Positions 7,522-16,127 of a stretch of DNA of 64,000 nt are shown one piece after another. Positions within the stretch are counted from its first letter, which is position 1. Each line of letters begins with the position of its first letter. The notes below the pieces were generated by a model. That model saw only the letters and a program-made list of their open reading frames with translations, was not told the DNA's origin and did no database searches. Location of the stretch: contig CAVOII010000012.1 in the NCBI GenBank assembly GCA_963696025.1, positions 248,001 through 312,000 of the forward strand, written 5' to 3'. The position numbers and the translations under genes are program-made. The stretch comes from JABCYV01 sp963696025 (GTDB taxonomy: Bacteria; Acidobacteriota; Terriglobia; Terriglobales; Acidobacteriaceae).

Positions 7522-9091
7522 TCATTGTCGGATGCCTTGTTCATTTTCCAACTCACCGGCGGGATAAGGCTTGTCTTTGGCGTTCGCAGCCCTGGAAATT
7601 GTTTCTAGTTCCTGCTTCTCTTCTGCTGCCGGAAGTGTGAAGTGGAAAGTGGCGCCTTGATTGACCTTGCCCTCGGCCCAACACTCGCCCACCGTGTCTC
7701 TGCACCACGCGCTGGACAATGGACAGACCAACGCCGGTTCCCCGGAAGCTGTCTGCGGAATGGAGCCTTTGGAATATCCCGAATAGCTTCTGGGCGTATC
7801 GCATGTCGAAACCGGCGCCGTTATCTTTGACGTAGTAAGTGTTCTGCTGCCCTCCCTCCTGCGAGCAACCGATCTCGACCAACGCTTTGTCCTTGGCACC
7901 GGTGAACTTGACCGCATTGGACAATAGGTTGACCCAGACTTGCCGGATCATGGCTCGGTCGCCGTGAACGGCAGGCAGGGTGGTTTCAAGCCTCCACTCA
8001 ACCTTGCGTTCGGGAGTTGCGCGTTGGAGTTCCTCGAACACAGAGCTTACCAACTCGCTCATGTCGATATCGCGCAACGCCATTTCCTTGAGCCCCTGTC
8101 GCGAGAACTCCAGAAGGTCGTTGATTAGGTTACTCATGGTTTGCACGCCCCGCCCGATAGACTGGAGGTAGTGCTGCGCCTCGCCATCGAGCGCGGAGCC
8201 ATGGTCCTCAACCAGCATTTTGGAAAAGCCGCTGATGGCTCGCAATGGTCCTCTCAAGTCATGGGCGACTGAATACGAAAAGCTCTCCAACTGCGGGTTG
8301 GCGTCTTGCAGCTGCGCCGTCCGCTCCTGAACCCGATGTTCCAGTTCGTCGTGCGCCTCCCGTAATGTAGTGTTATGTTTTTCAATCTGCGCCAACATCT
8401 CATTAAACGTCACGACCAGGATGGACAGTTCATCATGATTGCCGGTGGTGGGCGCTCGGACTGAATATTTCTTCTCGCGTGAGACGATTCGAGCGGTTTC
8501 CGCCAGCTGCACAATGGGGTCAGCGATCGATCGCCGGATCAGCGATGACATCAGCACCGCTGCCACAAGAGATGTTAGAAACACTGCACTGACAATTACT
8601 ACGTACCGCTGGAGGCGATCAAACAACTCCTGAAGACTGGATCGGATGTAGACGGTGCCAGTGGTTTTTCCCTGAAGAACAATTGGACTGGCCACTCCGA
8701 TTGTCCTCTCTCTGAGCCCGTGAGGATATGTTGAGGTCGCTGAAATTTGAGGCAGAAGTGGGGGTGCTTGGCTTCTAGAATCACAGCTGTACTGGGCAAA
8801 CAGGTGACCATCTGGTGTATAAATGGCGGCCTCCAAAACGTTGGGCGCGGACTTCAAGGCCGACAGGGTCTTCTCTGCCGATTGACGATCGTTGAATAGC
8901 AGCGCGGAAACGCTATTCGATCCAACGATCTGCCCTTGGATTGAGAGACTGCGGACTATGGTTTCGCGCGCGCTAACCAGGTCGTAGGTAATAAATGCAG
9001 CGCAAGCCAAAGCGAGAGCGGTGCCGCTAACCAGCACGTTCATCCAAGTTAGTTTCTTGGAGATCGAGTAGTCACGAACTCTAAACATCAC
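7522..9091 (-). pseudogene. Sensor histidine kinase (CHASE8-HAMP-HisKA-HATPase), frameshifted near the C-terminus
   Basis: Inner-membrane sensor kinase: span at 16-38, periplasmic CHASE8-like region (SNSVSALLFNDRQSAEKTL, 58-160), second span 164-184, HAMP 185-238, coiled linker, HisKA with His277 in VAHDLRGPLR, and HATPase_c with YVKDNGAGFDM and GTGVGLSIV. After GGRV the frame turns to nonsense (LGRGQGQSRR, stop at 7553). Dropping one base near 7680 restores WAEGKVNQGATFHFTLPA, the normal end of the ATPase domain, and runs to a stop at 7522. So there is a one-base insertion near 7680, or a sequencing error. It is the last gene of an operon with yfiR-like and TonB-receptor genes, with 3 bases between it and the yfiR-like gene. 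Confidence 0.85.
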
Positions 9092-9094
9092 CGG

Positions 9095-9676
9095 TTAATC
9101 TCCAAGCTGGGCACTTCTTCTCACGGCAGTCGCCACTTTGAGCAGTTCAGAACTTAGAGTTAGTCCGGCCCGCTCCGCCGTGGCCAGGTTAACCTCGAAA
9201 CGCACTCTGCTGCCTTCGACAATGAACTGGATCATGCCCCCTCGCCGCGTGAACTGGGGCAAATCGCTGACCGTCAGGACGCTGGTATCACTGACTGTCG
9301 TGAGAATTTGCTTGAGTCGGCTGTCCTCCGACGAACTTATGAATAGAACGCGGCAATTCACGGCGTCCTGTGGTGTGGGGATTTGCTTAGCCACCACGCT
9401 CTTGCCGGCGATGGATTCATCCGCAAGGGTGGCGTTGAGAGCTGGGCCGAAGGGATCCTGGCCAAGTACACAAATGTTGAAGGAGCTGTCCTGAGCCTGC
9501 TTGGCATTGGCAGGCCATTCGACGAATCGGCTGAAGTTATAGAGATAGGCAGCTTTTACTTCATAGTCTGTGGGTTTCGAATGTTGTTGGCCCTGCGCGC
9601 TCAGGGGGCCAGCGAGCACCAACCTTATCGCCATAGCAGTGAGCCAAACCAGAAGACGCTGATGCCGGCCAGTCAC
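9095..9676 (-). CDS. YfiR family (DUF4154) periplasmic protein
   Basis: A 193-residue protein. An N-terminal signal (LLVWLTAMAIRLVLAGPLSAQG) is followed by the YfiR signature YEVKAAYLYNFSRFVEWP at about 38-55 and the conserved FNICVLGQDPFG. It continues to IPTPQDAVNCRVLFISSSE and GGMIQFIVEGSRVRFEVNL near the end, as in DUF4154. In Pseudomonas YfiR restrains the diguanylate cyclase YfiN; here no GGDEF gene is adjacent and its partner would be the histidine kinase immediately downstream. The operon order is TonB receptor, YfiR, kinase. Of the three genes this is the only one that remains intact. Confidence 0.88.
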   Translation of the reverse strand: MTGRHQRLLVWLTAMAIRLVLAGPLSAQGQQHSKPTDYEVKAAYLYNFSRFVEWPANAKQAQDSSFNICVLGQDPFGPALNATLADESIAGKSVVAKQIPTPQDAVNCRVLFISSSEDSRLKQILTTVSDTSVLTVSDLPQFTRRGGMIQFIVEGSRVRFEVNLATAERAGLTLSSELLKVATAVRRSAQLGD

Positions 9677-10349
9677 GCGACCTCGTATCGTCGTCGATCC
9701 GCTGTAGGCGAGGCTTCATGGATTTCAGTCCGCCGCTCTGTTCCACGTTATCTTTGCGTAGACGGTTCGCTTGATTCCAACCAGCAGCCCAGGGTCGCCT
9801 CCGAACTCCGCGTGATGCGGCTGCAATAAGTTCTGACCAACCACGGCCAATTCCATTTGCCGGATGAAGTGCCAGCCTAATCGAGCGTCTGCCGTGCCGT
9901 AGCTTTTAACCATTTGCGCTGGCAGGGCGCTGACATAACGATAGGTCTCATCAAGCTCCAGTTTCTTTGGCAGATTCGCGAAAGACTGAACCAGCACCTG
10001 GTGCCGTGGGCTCGATCCCACATAATTTGGGACGCTGGTGGGATCGTTGCTTCCCGGCTTATTTTCCAGTTGCATCTCCAGGTACGAATAGGAAGTTCGC
10101 AGTTTCCACCAGCCGGACGGCTTCCAATCGGGCGCCACTTCGAATCCTTTCGTGGTGCCTCTGATTCCGTTACTGGTAAGCAGTGGAATAATCGCATGCA
10201 CCGGCAGTGGCGACGGCTCAAGAAATGGAGCACCCACCTGAAAGCTATAGAGATCGTTGTAGCTGATGTCATAACGACGTCGGCCTCACAACGGACCGAG
10301 TAGACTTTGCGGTATCCAACCAAAAAGGCTCGGGACGAAGGAGGCCGAG

Positions 10350-11423
10350 ATGAAAATTGTAGGCTGTGATCTGCACGCAAGACAACAAACCATAGCCATG
10401 GTGGACACTGAAACCGGGGAGTTCGTGGAGAGGGCACTTTCCCACGAAGGCAACGCCCTGCGAGAGTTTTACGGGGCCTTGGAGGGTCCGGTGGTGGTGG
10501 GCATCGAAGCCACGGGAGCGATGCAGTGGTTCTTGGAACTGCTGCAAGAGTTGGGAATCCAATGCCGTGTGGGACATCCGGCGAAGATCCGCGCGAAAGA
10601 AACGCGGAAGCAGAAGCATGATCGGCGAGATGCACGGTTGATATTGGAACTGCTCATCGAAGATCGCTTTCCGGAGATTTGGATGCCCTCGATCGAAGAG
10701 CGGGACTTGCGAACCTTGCTGCGGGACCGACATCAGTGGGTAAAGATGCGAGCACGATTGCAGCACACCTTGCAGGCGATCGCCCTCAATCACGCCCTGC
10801 GCCGAGGCCACGCGCTCTGGAGTCAGGCAGGGCAGAACACACTGCAGGCACTGCCCTTGCCACCCTACACCAGTCAGAGACGGACAGAACTGCTGAGCTT
10901 GTATGAACAGTTGCAGCAACGAATCCAAGAACTAGATAAAGAAGTGGAAGCCCTGGCCCGACAAAGGCTACAGGCGCGCCGGCTGCTAACCCATCCGGGC
11001 GTAGGTGCGGTGACGGCTTTGGCGACCGATGTTTTTCTCGGTGACCCGAGTCGCTTCGACACCGCCAACCAGGTGGCCAGCTACATCGGGATGATTCCGT
11101 GTGAGCACACCAGCGGGAAGCGACAACGACTGGGAAAACTGACCAAGCAAGGCAACTCCCTGCTGCGCTATCTGTGGACCGAAGCAGGGATGCATGCGGT
11201 ACGGAAAGACCCGGAGTTGCAACGCTTCTATCGGCGCAAGCTCATCCAGAAAGGAATGGGCAAGGCAAGGATCGCAGCGGCACGCAAACTGGGTATCCGG
11301 CTGTGGATCATGATGCGTGACCAGATTGATTACGAACAGTTCTGTCGCCGCGGAAGGTTGCGGCAGAAGGGGAAAGCCCATGCGGGGATGCCTGATTTCA
11401 ACAGTGGTCCTGCAATGCAGTGA
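10350..11423 (+). CDS. IS110-family DEDD transposase
   Basis: A 357-residue recombinase with GAAGGAGG just ahead of the ATG. The N-terminal RuvC-like DEDD domain shows MKIVGCDLHARQQTIAMVD (Asp7), VVVGIEATG and KHDRRDARLILELL. A helical linker (about 120-210) leads to the Transposase_20 domain: LTHPGVGAVTALAT, FLGDPSRFDTANQVASYIG, then HTSGKRQRLGKLTKQGNSLL with the conserved Ser nucleophile region. Full length for the family and without frameshift, so the copy may be active. It is codirectional with the 3' non-coding region that could encode a guide RNA and antisense to the receptor it interrupts. Confidence 0.93.
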   Translation: MKIVGCDLHARQQTIAMVDTETGEFVERALSHEGNALREFYGALEGPVVVGIEATGAMQWFLELLQELGIQCRVGHPAKIRAKETRKQKHDRRDARLILELLIEDRFPEIWMPSIEERDLRTLLRDRHQWVKMRARLQHTLQAIALNHALRRGHALWSQAGQNTLQALPLPPYTSQRRTELLSLYEQLQQRIQELDKEVEALARQRLQARRLLTHPGVGAVTALATDVFLGDPSRFDTANQVASYIGMIPCEHTSGKRQRLGKLTKQGNSLLRYLWTEAGMHAVRKDPELQRFYRRKLIQKGMGKARIAAARKLGIRLWIMMRDQIDYEQFCRRGRLRQKGKAHAGMPDFNSGPAMQ

Positions 11424-11673
11424 CCGGGTCAACTGAATAGGCTGCCCGCCTCCCCATGGGAGGGGAGTTTGCACAACACATCATGATCGAGCGTGACCGA
11501 AGAGATGTCTGGTGGGCTACGCCACCACAATGATGAAGAAAACGGGCCGAGCCATGCGGTTGGATACATCGAGAAGTAAAGACCGTTGCTCTCTCGAAGG
11601 AACCAGTGCGTCTGCGCTGAGGGGAAAGTATGCACCGACTTACTAAAATGAAACCCCAAGTCCCTTGACACGA
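11424..11673 (+). ncRNA. Candidate bridge (seek) RNA region of the IS110-type element
   Basis: IS110-family elements encode a structured guide RNA in their long non-coding end; in IS1111-type members this is 3' of the transposase. Here the 250 bases after the stop have no open frame but contain hairpins: CTCCC...GGGAG around 11449-11466 and GGTGG-gctacg-CCACC around 11510-11526, plus smaller pairs. Exact transcript ends and guide loops cannot be set by eye. Confidence 0.4.
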
Positions 11674-13514
11674 CCGACGTCGTTAGAGATGTTGTAAAAC
11701 AGCGCGAGATCCAGATAGCAGTGAGAAGTCAGAAGGGTCCGGTATCCGGTTTCGTAGGCGATCAATTCTTCAGAACGGAACAGCCGGTTGCCGCTGACCC
11801 GCAAATAGATCGGCAGGGGCGTCACCGTCGCGAAGTCCGTAAGCTGAATGTCCTCGTCGAGACGGGAGGGAGTTCGCACCGCCCGACTGACGGAACCCCA
11901 GAAGGATTGCCGCGGCGTGACGTTCCACAACAGACGCGCGCTCGGCTGCGTTTCGACGCCGGTGTAGTTGTTATGTTCAAATTTCGATCCCACCGTCAGC
12001 GAGAACCGGTGACTAAAGAACGGAATCTCGTCTTGCAAGAAGCCGCTATAGATCTGGTCGGTCAGGTGGTGCGGTAGGAAGTCGATCGTAGAAACGAGTT
12101 GCACAACATTCGCCGGACTCACGCGCGCTCCCAGCCCCCAGAGAAAGTCTTGTTGCCAGGGCAGGGTCAAATGATGGAGGAAGTCAATGTCGAAGGTGTC
12201 GCGAGTCTCTCCGAATTCTGGCTCGAAATGATTCGTGCGGTCAAAATAGGCCTGAATCCGGAAGTCTGATCGCTCGTTCAATACGCGCTTCCAGCTGCCC
12301 TGCAGATTTCCTCCACTCAACTCCGCGTTTTCGTTAACCGTAACCTGGGAGGGTGGGGAATAGAGCCCAAAGGTCGTCGTTTCACCAGCAATCTCACGAT
12401 AGACGTCGCCCTGAAACGTGAAGGTATCGCGAGGCCCCTTGTCCCAGTCTGCGCGGAACCCGGTCTGGCCCATTCTCCAATCATCGAAATTCACCCCATC
12501 TGAATGGGATTGCGGGCCTCGGGTGAAGCCCATGCCATAGACACGGTAGTTGAGACCCTGGCTGTTCCCACCCCCATAGCGGAAGCCGCCAGTACCTCGG
12601 TCAACGGTGCCGCCTCCCAAGGACACCATCGACCCGTGGGTAGCCTTGGCGTTTTTGGTGATGATATTGATAACGCCGTCGACCGCATTCGCTCCCCATA
12701 TCGTGCCGCCGGGCCCCCGGATCACCTCAATGCGCTCAATGTCCTCGAGCGGTGTGGCCTGCACTTGCCAATAGACTCCCGCGAACAGCGGTGTGTAAAT
12801 GCTACGTCCGTCGATTAGTACCAGCAGCTTACTGGCTAACACCGCGCCAAACCCGCGAATGCCCACCGACCAGTGATCGGAGTCGACCCGTGCCACCTCG
12901 ACCCGGTCGCCAAGCGCAGCACTTCCGGCAGGCTGGTGGCGCCAGACCGGCGGATGTCCTCTTGAGTGATCACGAATACAGCCGCAGGCGTCTTCCAAAC
13001 CTGTTCGGGCTCTTTGGAACCTATCGTCACCTCGACGTTGCCGAGCTGTGCCAGACTCAGCTGCTTCAGGGGCTCAGCCGTTCTTTGATCACTCCCGGCG
13101 GCTTCGGCCCAGCTCGTCCGTATTGAACTGCCAGTCAACGCCACAACGATCAAAGGTCCAAGAAGCGCGAGGGGACGCATCAGCCCCGCCGCTGAGAAGC
13201 TGAACAGCCGCAGATGGTTTGGAGGATCGCGTTGCTCGATGGCATCGATCAGCTCGCATCTGCGTGGTTTGTCCATGGAGAGACCCGTTCCTCCAGTGGT
13301 ATATCGGCAGAAAAAAAACCCCTCCAGTAGATCTTGCACCCGGGATTTAGCCCACGGCAGATCGAGGGCATGTAACGACATCGGGTGTGAAGAAAACCGC
13401 AACAATGCCTGTTTTGGGCGAAGCCGCTCCATGCCCGCGTGACGCTTCCTTGAAAGTTGACTTCGCCGGTTGGTCTCAGCAATCCTGACTTACTACGGCA
13501 GCAGGATAAGCAGG

Positions 13515-13910
13515 CTACGCCGCACGCGGCACTTCGCTCATAAAAGCCAGCAGATTCTGCTCGGTATCGCGAAAAAAGGTCATCCACAAATCGTGATCAG
13601 GCATTCTCGCGACTGCGTGCGGCTCATCTTCGAAGCGCACGCCCTGGGTCAGCAATTGACGGTGAGCGGCCGCAATATCCGGCACCGCAAAGTAGAGGAT
13701 CGAGCTGGGATGATCGAACTCCGGCTTCTCGGGAGTATCGAGCATGAGGCGAACTCCGCCGCAGTCGAAGAATGCCAGCTTGCCGGCGGTGAACAACAGG
13801 CGCAGACCGAGTTTGTCCCGGTAGAATGCTGTGGCGCGGCTGAGGTCGTGCACATTGATGGCGATCTGTCCAATGCCGGCAATTCCGGGAGCAGCGGTTA
13901 CGGTGTTCAT
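13515..13910 (-). CDS. VOC-superfamily (glyoxalase/dioxygenase-fold) protein
   Basis: A 131-residue single-domain protein starting at ATG 13910 behind a strong AGGAGG. It has the paired beta-alpha-beta-beta-beta modules of the vicinal oxygen chelate fold: IGQIAINVHDLSRATAFYRD with a metal-site region near the start, LRLLFTAGKLAFFDCGGVRLML, then ILYFAVPDIAAAHRQLLTQG and LWMTFFRDTEQNLLAFMSE near the end. Typical length for small VOC proteins; substrate unknown. It is divergent from a MarR gene with a palindrome between them, suggesting it is the MarR target, as common for detoxification enzymes. Confidence 0.85.
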   Translation of the reverse strand: MNTVTAAPGIAGIGQIAINVHDLSRATAFYRDKLGLRLLFTAGKLAFFDCGGVRLMLDTPEKPEFDHPSSILYFAVPDIAAAHRQLLTQGVRFEDEPHAVARMPDHDLWMTFFRDTEQNLLAFMSEVPRAA

Positions 13911-13935
13911 GGTGGTTTACCTCCTCTAGCAAATT

Positions 13936-13954
13936 AGTTAGCATAGCTAACTAT
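13936..13954. promoter_or_regulatory. Palindromic operator between VOC and MarR genes
   Basis: TAGTTAGC-ATA-GCTAACTA is a perfect 8-bp inverted repeat with a 3-base centre, in the 50-base gap between the two divergent starts. Size and position fit a MarR-dimer site controlling both genes. Confidence 0.65.
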
Positions 13955-13959
13955 ATTGT

Positions 13960-14460
13960 ATGACGAAAAGCAAGGGAAAAAGTGAGCACCTGCTGGGATC
14001 GGTAGACGTGGCTGACCGGCTGCACTCGGCTGCTATCTATCTGCTGAGGCGGATTCGCAAGGAGGACACGCTCACGGGCGTAGGCCCGGCTCAGCTCTCC
14101 GCGTTGTCCGTGTTGGTCTTTGGCGGACCGATGACTCTGGGGCACCTAGCGGCGGCGGAGCAAGTGAAACCGCCTACTATGACCCGCATTGTGGCGGGTT
14201 TGGAGCGAAGCGGTCTGGCCACGCGGGTCGCAGACGCCAAAGACGCCCGCCGCGTTCACATTCGCGCCACACCCAAAGGAACCCGCCTGCTCCAGGCAGG
14301 CCGCAAGCGCCGGATCGAGTATCTAGCCCGCCAGCTTGTGAGCCTCACCGACCGGGAGCGGTCGACGCTCACCGAGGCGGTGCAGATTTTAGAGGAAGTC
14401 CTGCGGCAATGGAAGTTAGGTCCTAGGTTTCAATACCTACATGGCAAACCCGGCCGATGA
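13960..14460 (+). CDS. MarR-family transcriptional regulator
   Basis: A 166-residue winged-helix regulator. The DNA-binding core is visible as LSALSVLVFGGPMTLGHLAA, EQVKPPTMTRIVAGLERSGL (recognition helix) and the wing DAKDARRVHIRATPKG. Helical N- and C-terminal parts (VADRLHSAAIYLLRRIR; LTDRERSTLTEAVQILEEV) form the dimer interface. It probably represses itself and the divergent VOC gene through the palindrome next to its start; the inducing ligand is unknown. Its 3' end overlaps the convergent XRE-S24 gene by 38 bases. Confidence 0.9.
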   Translation: MTKSKGKSEHLLGSVDVADRLHSAAIYLLRRIRKEDTLTGVGPAQLSALSVLVFGGPMTLGHLAAAEQVKPPTMTRIVAGLERSGLATRVADAKDARRVHIRATPKGTRLLQAGRKRRIEYLARQLVSLTDRERSTLTEAVQILEEVLRQWKLGPRFQYLHGKPGR

Positions 14461-15139
14461 GGTAATCAGCCGCGGTTTTGCCGTCTTCGATGGCCAATAC
14501 TTCGACCGGATAAACAGGGTTATGCGGACGCAAGACGAGATGAGTTCCCGCCTGCTCCGCGTACTTGATGGTGCAGGCGCCGTTCTTGCAGACGGCGTAC
14601 ATGTTTGATTCTGCCTTGCGGTAGGGTTTCATCGAGTTGTAATGACGGTCGATCAGAACACTCGCTCCGGGCATGAGGCGAGGGTACATGCTCATGCCAT
14701 CGCGCCCATCGGCTTTGATCAAGACAAAGCGCTCCCAGTGCTCGCGATCGCCCTCCAACTCAGGTCGCAGTTTGCGCAGAAAACTCTTCTTGAACTTGAG
14801 GATCTCCTTCACATTCATGTTCATGACCAGAGGATCGGCGGCGGCAGTGGCTGCTTCCACCACCAACACATTTTGAAACTCATCATCGCTGGGAGGCACA
14901 ATGCTGGCGCGCTTGTTGACCTCACTGGGCTCCAGCAGGTCCAGGACCGAAAGATGCTGTACGTTCAACACCCTGTCCATGCCGGCAAGGCTCAGGCCAC
15001 GCTTGCGATTGAGAAAGTTGGAGATGTGCGCCTGTTTGAAGCCGGTCTGTTCCGCCAATCGGAGGCCGGTCAAGCCGCCTTCGTCGATACGAGACCAGAG
15101 GGTTTTGCGAAGATTTTCCTGCAAGGTGCGGAATTTCAT
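14423..15139 (-). CDS. XRE-family repressor with S24/LexA-like C-terminal domain
   Basis: A 238-residue phage-repressor-type protein. The N-terminal helix-turn-helix is TGLRLAEQTGFKQAHISNFL followed by NRKRGLSLAGMDRVL. The C-terminal part resembles the S24 fold: DGRDGMSMYPRLMPGASVLI with a Ser-Met in the nucleophile position, a later NGACTIKYAEQAGTHLVLR with a Lys in the expected region, and the closing YLIGRVCHVGIET. Whether it self-cleaves is open; many such proteins keep the fold only for dimerisation. Direct and inverted ATAGCAT half-sites lie just upstream of its start, suggesting autoregulation. No other phage gene is nearby. Confidence 0.85.
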   Translation of the reverse strand: MKFRTLQENLRKTLWSRIDEGGLTGLRLAEQTGFKQAHISNFLNRKRGLSLAGMDRVLNVQHLSVLDLLEPSEVNKRASIVPPSDDEFQNVLVVEAATAAADPLVMNMNVKEILKFKKSFLRKLRPELEGDREHWERFVLIKADGRDGMSMYPRLMPGASVLIDRHYNSMKPYRKAESNMYAVCKNGACTIKYAEQAGTHLVLRPHNPVYPVEVLAIEDGKTAADYLIGRVCHVGIET

Positions 15140-15148
15140 GGCGGGAGT

Positions 15149-15176
15149 ATAGCATGCACCTATAGCATTATGCTAT
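15149..15176. promoter_or_regulatory. Operator of the XRE-S24 repressor: three ATAGCAT half-sites
   Basis: ATAGCAT-T-ATGCTAT (15162-15176) is a perfect 15-bp palindrome. A third ATAGCAT in direct orientation starts at 15149. The block begins 10 bases upstream of the repressor start at 15139 and lies between it and the plus-strand frame that follows. Confidence 0.6.
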
Positions 15177-15261
15177 TCGTATTAGCAAAATTACATCTTC
15201 GCGCAAATATTTTCTTGACGAGGACTATGCATTTGACACAGAGGAGGAATTCCGTCGCAAG

Positions 15262-15411
15262 GTGCGGTCCGCAGAGGTTCTCTCGGCGGCGATGGAGCGG
15301 CTGTTAAGCTCGCTTCATTTTACCGGCCGGGTCAGCGTGGTGGTGCAGAATGGCCGCGTGCTGAAGTCGGGCTACGAGGAGGGCTATTTCCGCCAGTTAC
15401 CGACCATCTGA
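15262..15411 (+). CDS. Possible small protein divergent from the XRE repressor (start uncertain)
   Basis: An open plus-strand frame ends at TGA 15411 and reaches back to 15166. Its sequence has protein character: TEEEFRRKVRSAEVLSAAM, ERLLSSLHFTGRVSVVVQNG, RVLKSGYEEGYFRQL. The first normal start in frame is GTG 15262, 17 bases after a GAGGAGG, giving 49 residues; the conserved-looking part begins earlier, so an upstream non-ATG start, an alternative start or a lost start codon is possible. No known domain. It may be controlled by the adjacent repressor. Confidence 0.4.
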   Translation: MRSAEVLSAAMERLLSSLHFTGRVSVVVQNGRVLKSGYEEGYFRQLPTI

Positions 15412-15493
15412 TAGTTGACTTTGGGCGGAAGTGGTCAAGAAAAAACGGCTCTCATAACTAAATAACTCAAACAGGTCATCGTAAGAGAAACGA

Positions 15494-15530
15494 GCCCTGT
15501 GCCGAGCAATCGGTACAGGGCCTTTTTGTT
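15494..15530 (+). terminator. Rho-independent terminator
   Basis: GCCCTGTGCCG and CGGTACAGGGC pair around the loop AGCAAT with one mismatch, followed by CTTTTTGTTTT. It ends the transcript of the small frame at 15262-15411. Confidence 0.75.
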
Positions 15531-15568
15531 TTAGTTGCTAATTCGGGAGGCAATCATGGAAGTCGAAG

Positions 15569-16018
15569 GTGAAGGGCCAGGGCGCGCTGACAAAAAGCGC
15601 GCCCACATTTTTTGGGGCTGGCACAGATTCCTGGTTGAAACAGATGAAAACAGCGCAACCAAGACGTTCCGGGAAGATTCCAAGCCGGCTGTCGTCAGGG
15701 AAAAATAAATCGCAACAGCCGGTGGATCTGGGAGAGATTCGTCAGGAAATCGCGAACCTGGTGGGTGGCCGGGCACTGGGAATGGTCGAAACCACCATTG
15801 GCGAGGCCGAAAGTGGGCACTACGCCGCAATGAAGTATCTATTCGAAATGATTGGTTTGTATCCGGCGACTGCCCAATCCGAACCGTCGAGCCCGGATTC
15901 ACTAGCCCGGATGCTGCTCCGCCGTCTGGGCCTTCCAGAAGAGTCCGGGTTGGAAACGAAAGTTACGAAAGATTACCCTCGAGAGTCTGAGGCTAATGGG
16001 GGCGATGCCGTAAAATGA
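15569..16018 (+). CDS. Hypothetical protein (start uncertain)
   Basis: An open frame of up to 149 residues from GTG 15569; ATG 15644 is an alternative. The body is helical and looks genuine: DLGEIRQEIANLVGGRALGM, VETTIGEAESGHYAAMKYLF, EMIGLYPAT, then SLARMLLRRLGLPEES. The N-terminal part is basic (RRSGKIPSRLSSGKNKSQQ). A second, overlapping frame of 50 residues starts at ATG 15556 with a perfect GGGAGG five bases upstream and ends at 15708. It may be a leader, or an upstream frameshift may have separated the true start from the body. No domain recognised. Confidence 0.55.
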   Translation: MKGQGALTKSAPTFFGAGTDSWLKQMKTAQPRRSGKIPSRLSSGKNKSQQPVDLGEIRQEIANLVGGRALGMVETTIGEAESGHYAAMKYLFEMIGLYPATAQSEPSSPDSLARMLLRRLGLPEESGLETKVTKDYPRESEANGGDAVK

Positions 16019-16127
16019 AAGCCAGTCAGTGGTCGGTGGCCGTCAGTCGTTTGACTCTGGTTCTGAACAGACAAGCCGAGTTGCACTCGTTCAGGGCACT
16101 GCACCGACCCTGCGCAGGACTTTCTGC

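Larger units (their letters stand above)
10272..11685 (+). mobile_element. IS110-family (IS1111-type) insertion sequence inside the TonB receptor gene
   Basis: The element carries one transposase gene on the plus strand, a short 5' side (about 65 bases) and a longer 3' non-coding side (about 250 bases). A perfect 12-bp inverted repeat lies at its edges: TAACGACGTCGG at 10272-10283 and its reverse complement at 11674-11685. The 1414-bp span is congruent to 1 modulo 3, which is exactly what rejoining the two receptor frames needs. Subterminal inverted repeats and a long 3' non-coding end are features of the IS1111 subgroup. No clear target duplication was seen, as usual for this family. Exact ends could differ by a few bases. 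Confidence 0.8.
9725..13276 (-). pseudogene. TonB-dependent receptor split by an IS110-type insertion and a frameshift
   Basis: Outer-membrane TonB-dependent receptor in three pieces. Piece 1 (13276 or 13180 down to about 12910) has a signal and the plug start (VEVTIGSKEPEQVWKTPAAV, FVITQEDIRRSGATSLPEVL). A one-base deletion near 12910 shifts the frame; piece 2 (to about 11686) continues DSDHWSVGIRGFG, LVLIDGRSIYTPLFAG, IEVIRGPGGTIWGANAVDG (plug) and barrel strands to LALFYNIS. An insertion of about 1414 bp interrupts it here. Piece 3 (10271-9725) continues DISYNDLYSFQVGAPF to the end (YAKITWNRAAD). Removing 10272-11685 rejoins pieces 2 and 3 in frame. It is probably the first gene of the operon; ligand unknown. 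Confidence 0.9.

Noticed and set aside
9095..9676. A YfiBNR-type c-di-GMP system around the YfiR gene
   Set aside because: No GGDEF/diguanylate-cyclase or OmpA-like YfiB partner is present; the adjacent output protein is a histidine kinase.
14423..16018. Prophage remnant around the XRE-S24 repressor
   Set aside because: No integrase, terminase, structural or lysis gene and no attachment repeats were seen.
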